Shown here piece by piece: positions 43,462-52,377 of a stretch of DNA of 64,000 nucleotides. The stretch is from Croceimicrobium sp965656185 (lineage in GTDB: Bacteria; Bacteroidota; Bacteroidia; Flavobacteriales; Schleiferiaceae): the NCBI GenBank assembly GCA_965656185.1, contig CBFHJH010000005.1, forward strand, positions 114,184-178,183. The letters run 5' to 3'. The position numbers and the translations under genes were made by a program. The notes under the pieces were generated by a model, which saw nothing but the letters and a program-made list of their open reading frames with translations, was not told where the DNA came from and made no database searches. The number at the start of each line of letters is the position of its first letter. Positions within the stretch are counted from its first letter, which is position 1.

Positions 43462-43862
43462 TTCACTTTATATTTAACTTCGATCGCTTTCGCTTGATGG
43501 ATCCGACCGGCATTACTCTTATTGGTAACCCAAGGCTTAAAGGCCTTGAGCTCTACCTCGGCAGCATTTGGATAAGCCTTTGGTAGTTTCACCCCGCGCC
43601 GGCGTCCGCTCGCAATACCTTCGTAGATCACCTTGCCGGAAGCATCGTACAACTTTAACTCAAATCCGCTACTCAAGTTTTCGATGCAAGTACCCCGGGC
43701 CGAATCGGCAATACAGTAATAAAGCACTCCTTGCGAGCGAATTTGATCCTGTTCAATCCAAATGGTTAAGTCATTATCGACCCAACGGCCGTTCACCAAT
43801 TCCTGCGCCTGGAGGCTTCCTAATGCCAAGAAAAAAGCAAGACCTAAGTGTTTTAATGTCAT
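43458..43862 (-). CDS. Small secreted protein of unknown function
   Basis: 134 residues with a Sec signal peptide (MTLKHLGLAFFLALGSLQAQ). The mature part is beta-rich with two Cys (YYCIADSARGTCIE) that could form a disulphide. I do not recognise a family. It is embedded between miaB (2 nt upstream) and the sigma-54 activator (4-nt overlap), so it is co-transcribed with them. Confidence 0.7.
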   Translation of the reverse strand: MTLKHLGLAFFLALGSLQAQELVNGRWVDNDLTIWIEQDQIRSQGVLYYCIADSARGTCIENLSSGFELKLYDASGKVIYEGIASGRRRGVKLPKAYPNAAEVELKAFKPWVTNKSNAGRIHQAKAIEVKYKVK

Positions 43863-43864
43863 AT

Positions 43865-45301
43865 TTAGTCCTTCACCAACTCCCCTAAAAGGGTCGCTGC
43901 AGTACAGTCAGTAATCTTTACTTTAACGAAATCACCCGGTTTTTCGTTCCCTTCTTTCGGGAATACTACCATGGTGTTTTGGGTATTACGTCCTTTCCAA
44001 TCGTCCGCGCTGCGCTTCGAATCCCCTTCAATCAAGATCTCCTCTACTTTGCCCAGGTGCTCCTTATTACGTTCTAAACTGTGCTCCTGCTGTAATTGGA
44101 TGATCTCATTCAGACGACGTTTTTTAGTCTCCATGTCAACATCATCCTCCATTTTACGCGCAGCGAATGTATTGGGACGCTCACTGTAATAAAACATGTA
44201 TCCAAAGTCATAACGAACGTATTCCATCAAGGAAAGGGTGTCCTTATGATCTTCTTCGGTTTCGGTAGGAAAACCAGCGATCATATCATGGGAAATAGCA
44301 CAGTCAGGGATGATCTTCCGAATCCGGTCGATCAAGGCAAAATATTCTTCGCGATTATGACCTCGGTTCATCTCTTTTAATATGCGACTGCTACCCGATT
44401 GCACCGGTAAATGAATGTAATTACAAATATTCTCGTACTTGGCTATAGCATGCAATACCGAGTCGGTCATATCTTGTGGGTTGCTGGTGCTAAAGCGGAT
44501 GCGCATTCCAGGTACCGCTTCGGCCACCATCGCTAATAGGTCGGCAAAGTGTACCGCCGTGGCTTTCGCCGCATCGGAAGCTTTATCAAAGTCTTTCTTC
44601 AATCCGCCGCCATACCATAAATAAGAATCAACATTCTGACCTAATAGGGTAATCTCTTTAAAGCCGCGGCTTTCCAACTCGCGCGCCTCGGCCAAAATGG
44701 TCTCCGGATTGCGGCTACGCTCTCTCCCTCGTGTAAATGGTACCACGCAAAAGGTGCACATATTATCACATCCACGGGTGATCGAAATAAAGGCGGAAAC
44801 CCCATTAGTATCGATCCGCACCGGATTAACATCGGCATAAGTTTCTTCTTTAGACAGGAGCACATTAACCGCTTTCCGTCCCCCTTCGACCTTTTCGATC
44901 AAATTGGGTAAGTCGCGGTAGGCATCAGGACCTACCACCAGGTCTACCAATTTCTCTTCGTCCAAAAATTTATCCTTTAAGCGCTCGGCCATACAACCCA
45001 ATACCCCGATCTTCATCTCTGGTCGGGCTTCCTTGAGCTTGTTGAAACTGCTTAAACGCTTGCGCACGGTTTGCTCTGCCTTATCGCGAATCGAACAAGT
45101 ATTTAGCAATACCAGATCCGCCTCTTCTACATTTCGCGTGGTGCCAAATCCCTCCTTGGCCAAGATCGAAGCTACGATCTCACTGTCGGAGAAATTCATC
45201 TGGCAACCGTAACTTTCTATGTACAGTTTACGGTCTCCGCGCTCATCTTCTTGCATCAAGGCCGAACCTTGTACGCTTTCATCCATTATCTTATCCTGCA
45301 T
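43865..45301 (-). CDS. miaB: tRNA-2-methylthio-N6-isopentenyladenosine synthase (methylthiotransferase)
   Basis: 478 residues. The N-terminal UPF0004 domain has its three Fe-S Cys in YGCQMNFSDSE, NTCSIRDKAE and VLGCMAERL. The radical SAM domain has the CxxxCxxC motif in CDNMCTFCVVPFTRGRERSR, and a TRAM domain closes the protein. It adds a methylthio group to i6A37 of tRNA. The start at 45301 may be a few codons long, because the conserved part begins at RKLYIESYGC. It heads the operon to secG. Confidence 0.95.
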   Translation of the reverse strand: MQDKIMDESVQGSALMQEDERGDRKLYIESYGCQMNFSDSEIVASILAKEGFGTTRNVEEADLVLLNTCSIRDKAEQTVRKRLSSFNKLKEARPEMKIGVLGCMAERLKDKFLDEEKLVDLVVGPDAYRDLPNLIEKVEGGRKAVNVLLSKEETYADVNPVRIDTNGVSAFISITRGCDNMCTFCVVPFTRGRERSRNPETILAEARELESRGFKEITLLGQNVDSYLWYGGGLKKDFDKASDAAKATAVHFADLLAMVAEAVPGMRIRFSTSNPQDMTDSVLHAIAKYENICNYIHLPVQSGSSRILKEMNRGHNREEYFALIDRIRKIIPDCAISHDMIAGFPTETEEDHKDTLSLMEYVRYDFGYMFYYSERPNTFAARKMEDDVDMETKKRRLNEIIQLQQEHSLERNKEHLGKVEEILIEGDSKRSADDWKGRNTQNTMVVFPKEGNEKPGDFVKVKITDCTAATLLGELVKD

Positions 45302-45467
45302 ACCAATTTTTCCAAGGGTGTTTTCTTAGGAGGGCAAAGGTACCAAATCTGGGTCCATTGCCAATTTGGCAGATAAAATAAAAGCTTATTCACCTCCGAA
45401 AAACATCTATGAAAAAAACATTGATTTATTTTGCCCTTTCGGCAGAAGCCAAAATTAGCTGTAGAAG

Positions 45468-47807
45468 ATGTCAAAAAACCTCGTAATAGTAGAGTCACCG
45501 GCCAAGGCCAAGACCATTGAAAAGTTCCTCGGAAAGGACTACCAAGTGGAAAGTTCCTTCGGCCACATCCGCGACCTAGTCCAAAAGGACATGGGCGTAG
45601 ACGTAGAAAATAATTTCGCCCCTAAATACGCGATAAGCAGCGACAAGAAAGACGTTGTAAAGAAATTAAAGAAACTAAGTAAGGATGCAGAGCTGGTGTG
45701 GTTGGCATCGGATGAGGACCGTGAAGGGGAGGCCATTGCCTGGCACCTTTACGAAGCCTTAGGACTAAAACCCACCAATACCAATCGCATTACTTTTTCG
45801 GAAATCACCAAAAAAGCAATCGATAAAGCGATCAATAGTCCGCGCAGGATAAACGTAGATTTGGTTAATGCCCAACAGGCGCGTAGAATTCTCGACCGCT
45901 TAGTAGGTTTCGAGCTGTCGCCCGTACTGTGGAAAAAAGTAAAAGCTGGTCTTTCGGCCGGTAGAGTACAATCGGTAGCGGTGCGCTTGATCGTAGAACG
46001 CGAAAACGACATTCGGGCTTTTCAGGCGAAAGCCTATTATAAGGTAGTAGCCGAGTTTTCCAACCAAAATGGCAAAACTTTTAGAGCCGAACTCAACAAA
46101 CGATTCGATACCGAGGAAGAAGCCCGCGCTTTTTTAAAGCAGTGTGCCGAGCATAATTTTAAGATCGACTCGATCGACACCAAACCGGCCAAGAAATCGC
46201 CCGCTCCTCCTTTTACCACCTCCACCTTGCAACAGGAGGCCGCGCGTAAATTGTACTTTTCGGTAAGCCAAACCATGTCGGTAGCGCAAAAGCTTTACGA
46301 AGCCGGTTTGATCACCTACATGCGTACCGACTCTACCAATTTATCGGACGATGCCGTGGGTGCCGCCGAAACCGAGATCAAGGCCGCCTATGGAGACGAT
46401 TTCGCCAAACGTCGCCGCTATTCTACCAAAAGTAAAGGTGCACAAGAGGCGCACGAAGCGATTCGTCCTACCTATTTCGATCGTCATAAGGCCGGAACTA
46501 CCGATCAGCAAAAGAAATTATACGATCTCATTTGGAAGCGCGCCATTGCCTCCCAAATGAGCGACGCCCAACTGGAGCGTACCGTATTCCACATTAATAC
46601 GCCCGGTGAAAAATTAGAATTCGTAGCACGCGGTGAAGTGATCAAATTCGAAGGATTTCTAAAAGTATATCTTGAGGGAACCGACGATGAGGATCAAGAG
46701 GAACAGGCTGGTATGCTTCCCGCCTGTAAAGACGGTGAAGTACTGCAATACCAAAACATCAACGCAACGCAGCGCTTTACCAAGCACCCTCCACGCTACA
46801 CTGAAGCTAGTTTGGTGAAGAAGCTCGAGGAACTAGGCATTGGTCGTCCTTCTACCTATGCGCCAACCATTTCTACGATCATTAAAAGGCAATACGTAGA
46901 AAAATCGGAGCTTACCGGTACCAAGCGCGAATACCTCCAATTGGAATTGCAAGCCGATGGCCTAAAGGAGCATCAGCTTAGCGAAACTACCGGCGCCGAT
47001 AAGAATAAGTTGATTCCTACTGATATTGGCTCGGTGGTAAACGATTTCCTCACCGAGCACTTCGAAACCATTCTCGATTACAATTTCACGGCATCGGTAG
47101 AAGCTAAATTCGACCGTATCGCCCAAGGTGAAGTGGAGTGGACCGATATGCTAGGGAACTTTTACAAGGACTTCCATCCGCACCTTAAAGAGGTAGAAGA
47201 AAATGCCGAACGCGCTACCGGCGAACGCGTATTGGGTGAAGACCCTAAAAGCGGTAAACCAATTATTGCCCGCATCGGCCGCTACGGCCCTATGATCCAG
47301 ATTGGCTCGGTAGACGATGAGGAAAAACCTCAGTTTGCCAGCCTGCGTAAGGGACAAAGTATCGATACCATCAGCTTAGAAGAAGCTTTAGAATTGTTTA
47401 AGCTCCCACGTACTCTAGGTGAATACAAAGGCGAAAAGATCCAGGCCAATATTGGTCGCTTCGGACCTTATGTAAAGTACAAAAGCACTTTCGCTTCCAT
47501 TAAAGCCGCCGACGGCGATGACCCGATGACCATTGAACTGGATCGTGCCATCGAGGTGATCGAAGCCAAATTAGAGGCCGATAAAAACAAGTACATTAAG
47601 GTATTCGACGACGAAAAGCCGGTAATCGAAGTCCTAAACGGACGTTACGGGCCCTACATTAAGTCGGGTCGCAAGAATTACAAGCTTCCAAAGGAGGTAG
47701 AAGACCCTTCTAAATTAACCCGGGAAGATGCTGTGGCCATTATCGAAGCCAGTGCCAAAGCCCCGGCGAAAAAGAAAACTAGAGCGAAGAAAAGCACTAA
47801 AAAATGA
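45468..47807 (+). CDS. topA: DNA topoisomerase I
   Basis: 779 residues. A Toprim domain at the N-terminus (NLVIVESPAKAKTIEKFLG; DEDREGEAIAWHL) is followed by the catalytic tyrosine in GLITYMRTDSTNLS. Three C-terminal Topo_C repeats (GRYGPMIQIG, GRFGPYVKYKS, GRYGPYIKSG) are followed by a Lys/Ala-rich tail. The enzyme relaxes negative supercoils. It shares a 166-nt divergent region with miaB and overlaps the arginase-like gene by 4 nt. Confidence 0.96.
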   Translation: MSKNLVIVESPAKAKTIEKFLGKDYQVESSFGHIRDLVQKDMGVDVENNFAPKYAISSDKKDVVKKLKKLSKDAELVWLASDEDREGEAIAWHLYEALGLKPTNTNRITFSEITKKAIDKAINSPRRINVDLVNAQQARRILDRLVGFELSPVLWKKVKAGLSAGRVQSVAVRLIVERENDIRAFQAKAYYKVVAEFSNQNGKTFRAELNKRFDTEEEARAFLKQCAEHNFKIDSIDTKPAKKSPAPPFTTSTLQQEAARKLYFSVSQTMSVAQKLYEAGLITYMRTDSTNLSDDAVGAAETEIKAAYGDDFAKRRRYSTKSKGAQEAHEAIRPTYFDRHKAGTTDQQKKLYDLIWKRAIASQMSDAQLERTVFHINTPGEKLEFVARGEVIKFEGFLKVYLEGTDDEDQEEQAGMLPACKDGEVLQYQNINATQRFTKHPPRYTEASLVKKLEELGIGRPSTYAPTISTIIKRQYVEKSELTGTKREYLQLELQADGLKEHQLSETTGADKNKLIPTDIGSVVNDFLTEHFETILDYNFTASVEAKFDRIAQGEVEWTDMLGNFYKDFHPHLKEVEENAERATGERVLGEDPKSGKPIIARIGRYGPMIQIGSVDDEEKPQFASLRKGQSIDTISLEEALELFKLPRTLGEYKGEKIQANIGRFGPYVKYKSTFASIKAADGDDPMTIELDRAIEVIEAKLEADKNKYIKVFDDEKPVIEVLNGRYGPYIKSGRKNYKLPKEVEDPSKLTREDAVAIIEASAKAPAKKKTRAKKSTKK

Positions 47808-48976
47808 TCTTGGAAGACTTCCTATCTCCGGTTGGTAATAGCATTATCGAATCGGTGAGCGACGCCAATGAACAGATCTTTGGCAAGCAGATCGGCATTC
47901 ATACCGAAATCGAAGGACTTCCTGAAGTCAGTGATTATAAGATCGCCTTGATCGGCCTTATGGAAGATCGCGGCAGCGACAACCCTGGGGCCGCTCAAAG
48001 CCCGGATCAAATACGCAAATACCTCTATTCTCTGTACTGGGGCAAATGGTCTGCGCCGGTATGCGATCTAGGGAATATATACGCCGGGGAAAAGCTGGCC
48101 GATACCATGGCCGCGATTAAAGAAGTTTGCAGTCTGCTCCTTAAAAAGCAGATCGTTCCGGTAATCATCGGCGGCAGCCAAGATCTAACCTATGGCAATT
48201 ACCGCGCCTATGATGGCTTAGAGCAAACGGTAAACTTGGTAAGCATCGATGCCCAATTCGACCTCGGCAAGGAGAACGAAAAGCTCAGTCACCGCTCCTT
48301 CCTCAGCCACATCGTACTGCAAAAACCTTATATCCTCTACAATTTCAGCAATATTGGCTACCAGAGCTATTTTGTAAATCAGGAGGAAGTAGATCTGATG
48401 GAGCGCATGTTCTTCGATATTCACCGATTGGGAAAACTACGGCAACAGATTTCGGAAAGCGAGCCCATTTTACGCGATGCCGATATCGTGAGTTTCGATA
48501 TTTCAGCGGTACGTCAGAGTGACGCTCCCGGCAACACCTTTCACAGCCCTAATGGCTTTAGCGGCGAAGAAGCTTGTGCCTTGGCCCGCTACAGCGGAAT
48601 CAGCGATAAGGTGAGCTCTTTTGGCATCTACGAATGCAATGCCTTGGCCGATAAAGAGGGTCGTACCGCCCACCTCGTAGCACAAATGATTTGGTACTTC
48701 TTAGAGGGCTATAATTTGCGAAAAGGGGACTATCCTTTTGCTTCAAAACGCGATTATCAACGCTTTACCGTACTTATCAACGATGGAGAGTATGAATTAA
48801 TTTTTTACAAATCTCCCCTCAGTGGTCGGTGGTGGATCGAGGTTCCGGTTCGCCAACAAGGCAATCTTAGCTCCGAAAGGCATAAGCTAATCCCCTGTAG
48901 CTACGGGGATTACGAAGAAGCTATGAAAAATGAAATTCCCGATCGTTGGTGGCGCGCCCTACAAAAGGCACTCTAG
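47804..48976 (+). CDS. Arginase/formiminoglutamase-fold protein lacking metal ligands
   Basis: 390 residues of ureohydrolase fold, but the binuclear-metal motifs are eroded. GGDH is GGSQ (Q126), DAHxD is DAQFD (Q151, with D149 and D153 kept) and SFDxD is SFDIS (D232 kept, S234). Three of six ligands are thus gone, so hydrolysis of arginine, agmatine or formiminoglutamate is unlikely. Databases often call such proteins formimidoylglutamase, which I think is misleading here. It is translationally coupled to topA and directly precedes the porP-gld locus. It may be a structural or regulatory protein; function is unknown. Confidence 0.8.
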   Translation: MILEDFLSPVGNSIIESVSDANEQIFGKQIGIHTEIEGLPEVSDYKIALIGLMEDRGSDNPGAAQSPDQIRKYLYSLYWGKWSAPVCDLGNIYAGEKLADTMAAIKEVCSLLLKKQIVPVIIGGSQDLTYGNYRAYDGLEQTVNLVSIDAQFDLGKENEKLSHRSFLSHIVLQKPYILYNFSNIGYQSYFVNQEEVDLMERMFFDIHRLGKLRQQISESEPILRDADIVSFDISAVRQSDAPGNTFHSPNGFSGEEACALARYSGISDKVSSFGIYECNALADKEGRTAHLVAQMIWYFLEGYNLRKGDYPFASKRDYQRFTVLINDGEYELIFYKSPLSGRWWIEVPVRQQGNLSSERHKLIPCSYGDYEEAMKNEIPDRWWRALQKAL

Positions 48977-49026
48977 GTTTTTCTAGGCTATCAACAAAAT
49001 TTGCGGAAAAATTAACTTGGGAATAA

Positions 49027-49054
49027 TTGATTTTTCTGCAAAGCTTTATATTTG
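49027..49054 (+). promoter_or_regulatory. Bacteroidota promoter of the porP-gldKLMN operon
   Basis: A TTG -33 element (49027-49029) lies 17 nt before a perfect -7 element TATATTTG (49047-49054), the standard geometry. The leader to the porP ATG is about 40 nt. Confidence 0.75.
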
Positions 49055-49100
49055 GGATTTCAACATAGTGTTGTCAACAATTATTAACTAACCCATTTGG

Positions 49101-50060
49101 ATGAAGAAATTCTACCTCATCATTGCCTTGGCATTGCCAATTCTTGCCTTCTCTCAGCAAGATGTGCAATTCTCGCAATACATGTTTAATCGCATCTATT
49201 ATAACCCAGGGGTAGCCGGTGCCGGAGGCGCTATTTGTGTTAATGCCCTTCACCGTAGCCAGTGGGTTGGCTTCGAAGGTGCACCTGTAACGCAAAATAT
49301 TAACGCCAATATTCCCATCCGTACGATCGGAGGTGGTATCGGTGTGAGCATCGTAAACGACGAGATCGGCTTCTTTAATAATATCGCAGCACGCGTGATG
49401 TACGCTTATCAGCTCGAGCTGGCCGACGGAACTTTGGGTTTTGGCCTTGGGGCTAGCTTTTTAAATAAGTCTTTAGGTGATGGTACTTGGATTCCTTCTG
49501 ATTATAATGGGGTAGGTGGAGCTATCGATCCTAATCTACCCTCATTTAATGCCAATGGATTTCAAATAGACGCTGAATTCGGTATTTATTACGAAAGCCA
49601 AAATATTTGGGGTGGTGTTTCCAGTACCCGTATGATCGAAACAGCAACCGACGTAGAAAGCCAAGTAGGCGGCAACAATCTTCCCTCTGCATTCCGCAAT
49701 GCACGTCACTATTATATAATGGGCGGATACAATTGGGCAATTCCAGCAACTAACTGGGAACTAAGACCTAGTACTTTGGTTAAATTAACCTCGGGAAGTA
49801 CCACTTTTGATGTAAATGTGATGGGAGTATATAATAATAAGTTCTGGGGCGGCGTTACATACAGGCTACAGGACGCGGTTGCCGCCATGATGGGATGGCA
49901 AGTAACCCCGGATTTAAGATTAGGGTACTCTTATGATGTGGCTACCTCACCACTTTCAGGACAAGGTGGTGGCAGTCATGAAGTGATGGCACAATATTGC
50001 TTTAAGATTGAAATTCCCCCCAGAATTAAAGGAAGTTATAAGAACCCAAGATTTTTGTAA
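49101..50060 (+). CDS. PorP/SprF family type IX secretion membrane protein
   Basis: 319 residues: a signal peptide (ends LAFSQ) followed by QDVQFSQYMFNRIYYNPGVAGA, the diagnostic start of the family, then alternating beta strands typical of an outer-membrane barrel. PorP/SprF proteins assist secretion or surface anchoring of T9SS cargo. It is first in the operon, with gldK 57 nt later, under the TTG/TATATTTG promoter. The exact partner cargo cannot be named. Confidence 0.9.
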   Translation: MKKFYLIIALALPILAFSQQDVQFSQYMFNRIYYNPGVAGAGGAICVNALHRSQWVGFEGAPVTQNINANIPIRTIGGGIGVSIVNDEIGFFNNIAARVMYAYQLELADGTLGFGLGASFLNKSLGDGTWIPSDYNGVGGAIDPNLPSFNANGFQIDAEFGIYYESQNIWGGVSSTRMIETATDVESQVGGNNLPSAFRNARHYYIMGGYNWAIPATNWELRPSTLVKLTSGSTTFDVNVMGVYNNKFWGGVTYRLQDAVAAMMGWQVTPDLRLGYSYDVATSPLSGQGGGSHEVMAQYCFKIEIPPRIKGSYKNPRFL

Positions 50061-50117
50061 TATAGCAGGCCCTGTTTTCAACAGCCTGTTGATCAACGGA
50101 AAACAACGTCAATTGAC

Positions 50118-51635
50118 ATGAAGAAACTGATTTCCATAGCCTTAAGCTCCGTGCTTTTCATCGCTTGTAGTTCAAACGACTACGGTGAATTGGTGGGAGT
50201 GCAAGACCGTCCGAGCTGGTATCCGGCTCAACCTTATGGTATGGTATACATTCCACAAGGTTCTTACAACATGGGAAATGCAGATCAAGATGTGCCTTAC
50301 AGCATGATCTCACCCACTAAGACGGTATCGGTAGCCTCCTTCTGGATGGACCAAACCGAAATCACTAATAATGAGTATCGCCAGTTTATCAACTGGGTAC
50401 GTGACTCTATTACCCGTTACCGCCTAGCGGAAGACGGTTTAGTAGAAGGCTACGAATTCATTGATGCGGCCAACAAAGAGGATCCTACTTTCTTCGACGA
50501 GTATGTATCGCTCAACTACCCAGACAGCATGCAACGTCGTCTGGATTGGGAGCCCTACATTGAGTGGGATCGCAATAACTATTTCAGTGCCGAGTACACC
50601 GAGATCATGGAGAGCATGTACTTGCCTCCAGAAGAGCAGTTCATGGGGGGTCGTATGATCGACGCTCGTCAGCTGAACTACGCCTACTTCTGGATCAACA
50701 AGCAAAAAGCGGCTCAGAAGTCGAACCGCGTGATGTTCGATCATAATGATCAGGACCAAGACGGTGAGTATTTCTCCTACCGTGACTATATTAAAGGAAA
50801 CGAAGAATTTTCCGATCGTAGCTCTTTCTTCGAAGGTGGTGTAATANNNNNNNNNNNNNNNNNNNNNNNNNNNNNNNNNNNNNNNNNNNNNNNNNNNNNN
50901 NNNNNNNNNNNNNNNNNNNNNNNNNNNNNNNNNNNNNNNNNNNNNAATGTTTATCCTGATACCTTATGCTGGATCTCAGATTTCACCTACAGCTATAACG
51001 ATCCAATGCACGATAAGTACTTCTGGCATCCTGCCTTCGACGAGTATCCGGTAGTAGGGATCACTTGGCATCAAGCCCGTGCCTTCTGTAACTGGCGGAC
51101 CAAATACCGTAACGATTACTTGAAAAGCCAAAAGTATTTCTCAGAGCAAGAGTTCCGCTTACCGACCGAATCGGAGTGGGAATACGCCGCTCGCGGTGGC
51201 AAAGAATTGACTACTTACCCTTGGGGTGGACCTTACGCCTTGAACAGCTCTGGTTGCTATTTAGGTAACTTCAAACCCCTTCGAGGTAATTTAGTAGCCG
51301 ATGGTGGCTTTTACCCTGTAAAGGTAACTGCCTACGCTCCTAACGAATATGACCTCTACAATATGGCCGGTAACGTAGCCGAATGGACTACCACCGCCTT
51401 TGATGCAGCAAGTTATTACTATGTTTCCGACATCAGTCCTAACTTCGAGTACAACTCTAACCCTGGCGACGATCCTACCCTTACCCGCAAAGTAGTGCGC
51501 GGTGGTAGCTGGAAGGATGTTGCTTATTACATGCAAGTGAGCACCCGTGACTATGAGTACTCAGATACGGCTAAGTCTTATGTAGGCTTCCGTACCGTAC
51601 AAAGCTTTATGGGTCGTGATCTAGCTGATTTTTAA
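50118..51635 (+). CDS. gldK: Gliding motility / T9SS lipoprotein GldK (PorK)
   Basis: About 472 residues after removing 99 N at 50847-50945; the join reads GGVINVYPDTLCW, which is what the family has. A lipoprotein Cys17 (LFIACSS) anchors it in the outer membrane. The body is a formylglycine-generating-enzyme-like fold (MVYIPQGSYNMGNADQDV; GITWHQARAFCNWR; RLPTESEWEYAARGG; NMAGNVAEWT). With GldN it forms the periplasmic ring of the T9SS. It is followed by gldL after 38 nt. Confidence 0.93.
   Translation: MKKLISIALSSVLFIACSSNDYGELVGVQDRPSWYPAQPYGMVYIPQGSYNMGNADQDVPYSMISPTKTVSVASFWMDQTEITNNEYRQFINWVRDSITRYRLAEDGLVEGYEFIDAANKEDPTFFDEYVSLNYPDSMQRRLDWEPYIEWDRNNYFSAEYTEIMESMYLPPEEQFMGGRMIDARQLNYAYFWINKQKAAQKSNRVMFDHNDQDQDGEYFSYRDYIKGNEEFSDRSSFFEGGVIXXXXXXXXXXXXXXXXXXXXXXXXXXXXXXXXXNVYPDTLCWISDFTYSYNDPMHDKYFWHPAFDEYPVVGITWHQARAFCNWRTKYRNDYLKSQKYFSEQEFRLPTESEWEYAARGGKELTTYPWGGPYALNSSGCYLGNFKPLRGNLVADGGFYPVKVTAYAPNEYDLYNMAGNVAEWTTTAFDAASYYYVSDISPNFEYNSNPGDDPTLTRKVVRGGSWKDVAYYMQVSTRDYEYSDTAKSYVGFRTVQSFMGRDLADF
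50847..50945. other. Run of 99 N, probably a zero-length gap
   Basis: Deleting the Ns joins codons ATA and AAT at a codon boundary, reading Gly-Val-Ile-Asn-Val-Tyr-Pro-Asp as in other GldK proteins. Confidence 0.85.
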
Positions 51636-51673
51636 ATCTCTCTCTACAAACAACTACTAATTAATTTTTTACA

Positions 51674-52339
51674 ATGGCGTTAATTGATGTAAACAGCAAG
51701 CGTTTTAAGAACTTCATGGCAAAACTTTACGGTTGGGGAGCCGCCGTAGTTATCCTTGGAGCGATGTTTAAGATTCTTCACCTTCCTGGTGCAGACTACA
51801 TGCTTGTTATCGGTCTAACCACCGAAGCCGTGATTTTCTTCTTCTCTGCATTCGAAAAACCACACGAAGAGTACGACTGGACTTTAGTATACCCAGAATT
51901 AGCGGGTATGTCTGACGATGAGGACTACAACTCTTCTAATCAGAACAGCCTTAGCGCGACTCAAGAATTAGATCGTATGCTAGAAGACGCCAAGATCGAC
52001 TCTGAGCTTATCGAAAGCTTGGGAAGCGGTTTACGTCGTTTTGGTGACGCCGCCAGTAAATTAACCGAAACCAGCGAAGCAGCTGCTGCTACTGGTGCTT
52101 ACAATGAGCAACTTTCTTTGGCCTCTAAAAATATGGAGTCATTGAACGCCCTTTATGCCGTTCAATTAGAAAGCTCAGCAAACCACATGGAAACTCAGAA
52201 CACCTTGATGGAAAAATTAAACGCTTCCATGAATGATTCTGAGCGCTTGAGCACTGAAGTGAGCTCATTGGTAAATAACATGACCCAGCTAAACAGCGTT
52301 TACGGTGGTATGTTATCGGCAATGAACGTGAATAAATAA
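51674..52339 (+). CDS. gldL: Gliding motility / T9SS motor protein GldL (PorL)
   Basis: 221 residues. Two membrane helices lie at about 21-35 and 43-60; the second carries E51, matching the conserved membrane Glu that couples proton flow to rotation in this family. The following cytoplasmic part is largely helical. GldL forms the pentameric ring of the inner-membrane motor around two GldM chains. It is between gldK and gldM with 38-nt spacers on both sides. Confidence 0.95.
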   Translation: MALIDVNSKRFKNFMAKLYGWGAAVVILGAMFKILHLPGADYMLVIGLTTEAVIFFFSAFEKPHEEYDWTLVYPELAGMSDDEDYNSSNQNSLSATQELDRMLEDAKIDSELIESLGSGLRRFGDAASKLTETSEAAAATGAYNEQLSLASKNMESLNALYAVQLESSANHMETQNTLMEKLNASMNDSERLSTEVSSLVNNMTQLNSVYGGMLSAMNVNK

Positions 52340-52377
52340 TCAAGAACCAGCAATAGCTAATCCTTAAAAACTAATTC

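Noticed and set aside
47804..48976. Calling the arginase-fold gene hutG because hutU is in the window
   Set aside because: The metal ligands are lost and the genes are 34 kb apart, so a histidine-pathway role is not supported.
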